From: Diadema setosum | Lineage: Eukaryota; Echinodermata; Echinoidea; Diadematoida; Diadematidae | DNA length: 64,000 bases | Direction of reading: 5' to 3' | Assembly: GCA_033980235.1 (NCBI GenBank) | Contig: CM067067.1 | Location: 11,076,901-11,140,900 of the forward strand | Shown: in pieces, positions 63,701 to 64,000 of the stretch | Position numbering within the stretch: the stretch's first letter is position 1 | How the letters are laid out: each line of letters begins with the position of its first letter | Made by a program: the position numbers and the translations under genes | Notes under the pieces: generated by a model | Told to the model about the DNA's origin: nothing | The model's database searches: none | Seen by the model: the letters and a program-made list of their open reading frames with translations, nothing else

Positions 63701-63844
63701 AGGACTGGAAGGGCGGAGCTGAGGATGAGCACTACCAGACAATTACCGATGACTTTGGTCATGGGGGTGTCCATTCGCTTGGGGATGAGGTGTCTGAAGA
63801 TGGGTAGGCTGTAGAGACCAACGATGGAGGCAAGCATCAGGTAA
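60085..63844 (-). CDS. LMBR1: LMBR1-family membrane protein, last two coding exons
   Basis: LMBR1/LMBR1L proteins are multi-pass membrane proteins (LMBR1L is known as a lipocalin-1 receptor); the exact role in invertebrates is not established. Minus-strand exons 63844-63687 and 60356-60085 join in phase as Gly and give SYLMLASIVGLYSLPIF through RMDTPMTKVIGNCLVVLILS and ALPVLSKVLG to ITNFDLLGEYGRLDSLLNFY and LVNKFTASVRDYI. This is the family C-terminal pattern of GNCxxLLxLSSALPVxSRxLG, then ITxFDLLGDFGRxxWLxNFY and CLVxxFTxAVR. Upstream exons lie beyond base 64000. LMBR1 and LMBR1L cannot be told apart here. Confidence 0.85.
60700..60754. repeat. (CA)n microsatellite
   Basis: Nearly pure CA run in the LMBR1-like last intron. 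Confidence 0.95.
60880..61375 (+). repeat. Tandem ~157-bp repeat array with DR1-like motif
   Basis: Four units starting with (T)GACC(T/A)TTGA at 60895, 61052, 61192 and 61349 (spacings 157, 140, 157). Two have exact TGACCTTTGACC, followed by TTGTGGTGACC; each continues CCAAGTTTGGTCACAAA and GGATCAAAAGTTATGACCC. Confidence 0.9.
61420..61995 (-). repeat. Tandem ~160-bp repeat array with X-box palindromes, second copy
   Basis: GTTACCATGGCAAC at 61557, 61718 and 61877 (spacings 161 and 159), the reverse complement of the motif in the 17.9-kb array. Read on the minus strand, the motif is followed by GGCATATTATG and later ATGAAATT(A/C)GG and ATGTGCAAGAC, parallel to the first array. Confidence 0.88.
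62018..62117 (+). repeat. CCGA-rich tract and terminal hairpin
   Basis: About ten (A)CCG(C/A)CCG units, then ATACCCCC-loop-GGGGGTAT (62085-62117). With the preceding 160-bp array this has the layout of tandem core, microsatellite and 3' hairpin seen in some rolling-circle (Helitron/Helentron-type) non-autonomous elements. Confidence 0.6.
62114..62120 (+). promoter_or_regulatory. TATA-like box of the nested 62205 gene
   Basis: TATAAAA directly follows the GGGGG arm of the repeat-terminal hairpin (62085-62117) and lies about 90 bp before the ATG. If used, the start site would be near 62145. Inference only. Confidence 0.35.
62205..62585 (+). CDS. Small intronless protein of unknown function, nested in LMBR1-like intron
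   Basis: 126-aa frame beginning MAAQYSVSATSKSGSKILSN and ending LPKPLTLHLK. I do not recognise the family. It looks coding rather than accidental: ATG follows AAA in a good context (GAAAATGG), composition is protein-like without simple repeats, and a TATAAAA lies 91 bp upstream (62114) with AATAAA 77 bp after the stop (62662). It is rich in small and charged residues with a YRYMVCYYKYDGGEEVPVAP patch; no signal peptide or clear membrane helix. It lies on the strand opposite LMBR1 and may belong to a mobile element, since repeats surround it on both sides. The same frame is open further upstream to 61974 but that part is repeat sequence. Confidence 0.45.
   Translation: MAAQYSVSATSKSGSKILSNIIRRIDLSVALGDLAQEFVRSYSDRYVLTAVKVGKAETGPFKDVLLSDQSAILLDMGYRYMVCYYKYDGGEEVPVAPVQNALSVLMASPARLASSALPKPLTLHLK
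62662..62667 (+). terminator. Poly(A) signal AATAAA after the nested gene
   Basis: AATAAA 77 bases past the stop of the 126-aa frame, followed by a T-rich stretch. Confidence 0.4.
62781..62977. mobile_element. Palindromic MITE related to the 52556 element
   Basis: The right end as reverse complement is GTGAAATTCACAAAGGTGG, like the ends of the 52556 and 59037 elements; the left end is diverged (GGAGTTCTTGAAGGTGC). The core GGACCACTTTGAAAATACGC forms a long palindrome. Confidence 0.65.
62978..63340. repeat. C-rich degenerate tandem repeat
   Basis: Repeated CCCCCTATCTACGGAA-like and AAATTTCTAGGGA units separated by C runs, with a T-then-G run at 63173-63208. It looks like a decayed minisatellite; homopolymer lengths may be unreliable in assembly. 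Confidence 0.7.
63687..63844 (-). CDS. LMBR1: LMBR1-like penultimate coding exon
   Basis: Minus-strand acceptor CCCCCTATAG at 63846-63845, donor CTCGGTAAGAC reading out of 63687. It encodes YLMLASIVGLYSLPIF, then RHLIPKRMDTPMTKVIGNCL and VVLILSSALPVLSKVL. These form two hydrophobic helices joined by a basic loop. Confidence 0.85.
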
Positions 63845-64000
63845 CTATAGGGGGAGGTCATGGGTCAAGGAAAATGAAAGAAAAGCACTTTTTAGGACCA
63901 TTTTCCCTGGGACGATCAGTAGAGGTGTGGTGTTGTAGCCTGGTAGACTGCCAACTGAATTTTCATGGGAAAGCTAGGGGTTTAAAGCTGTGTTGCAGTG

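Overview
The window is repeat-rich, intron-rich metazoan nuclear DNA. Gene structures (GT-AG introns, split codons), AT-rich introns full of microsatellites, and many short inverted-repeat transposons suggest an invertebrate deuterostome, most likely an echinoderm such as a sea urchin. The species call is inference. No bacterial or organellar feature is present.

Three protein-coding genes are well supported. (1) About 4.9-34.4 kb, plus strand: a gene for an angiotensin-converting enzyme (ACE, M2 zinc dipeptidyl carboxypeptidase). Its 5' end lies off the window or is unrecognised. Thirteen exons can be placed from ACE motifs and consistent splice phases, and a possible terminal exon lies near 34.35 kb. 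The exon carrying the HEMGH zinc site and the third zinc ligand occurs three times in tandem (22431-22654, 24786-25009, 25689-25912). Each copy is 224 nt long, with identical phases and intact metal ligands. Joining two copies, or skipping all three, gives an early stop, so only a transcript with exactly one copy keeps the frame. This predicts mutually exclusive splicing of the catalytic exon and is the main discovery of the window. (2) 39309-44452, plus strand: a complete four-exon glucose-6-phosphatase catalytic subunit gene encoding 349 aa. (3) 60085-63844, minus strand: the last two coding exons of an LMBR1-family multi-pass membrane protein gene; the rest lies beyond the right edge. A small intronless reading frame of 126 aa, with its own TATA-like box and poly(A) signal, sits inside the last LMBR1-like intron on the opposite strand (62205-62585).

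The rest is introns and spacers holding mobile and repetitive DNA. An 8.9-kb inverted-repeat-bounded insertion lies in one ACE intron and carries a tandem array of about 160-bp units, each with the palindrome GTTGCCATGGTAAC (the RFX X-box consensus). A related array on the other strand lies in the LMBR1-like intron, next to about 157-bp units carrying a nuclear-receptor DR1-like motif, a CCGA-rich tract and a terminal hairpin. A foldback with roughly 400-bp arms lies in G6PC intron 1. TTAA-flanked palindromic elements and several MITE families with shared ends are scattered through the window. About 34.4-39.3 kb and 46.6-60.0 kb hold no gene I can support.

The genes do not form a pathway or operon; they are neighbours with separate functions (peptide processing, glucose release in the ER, a membrane receptor-like protein).
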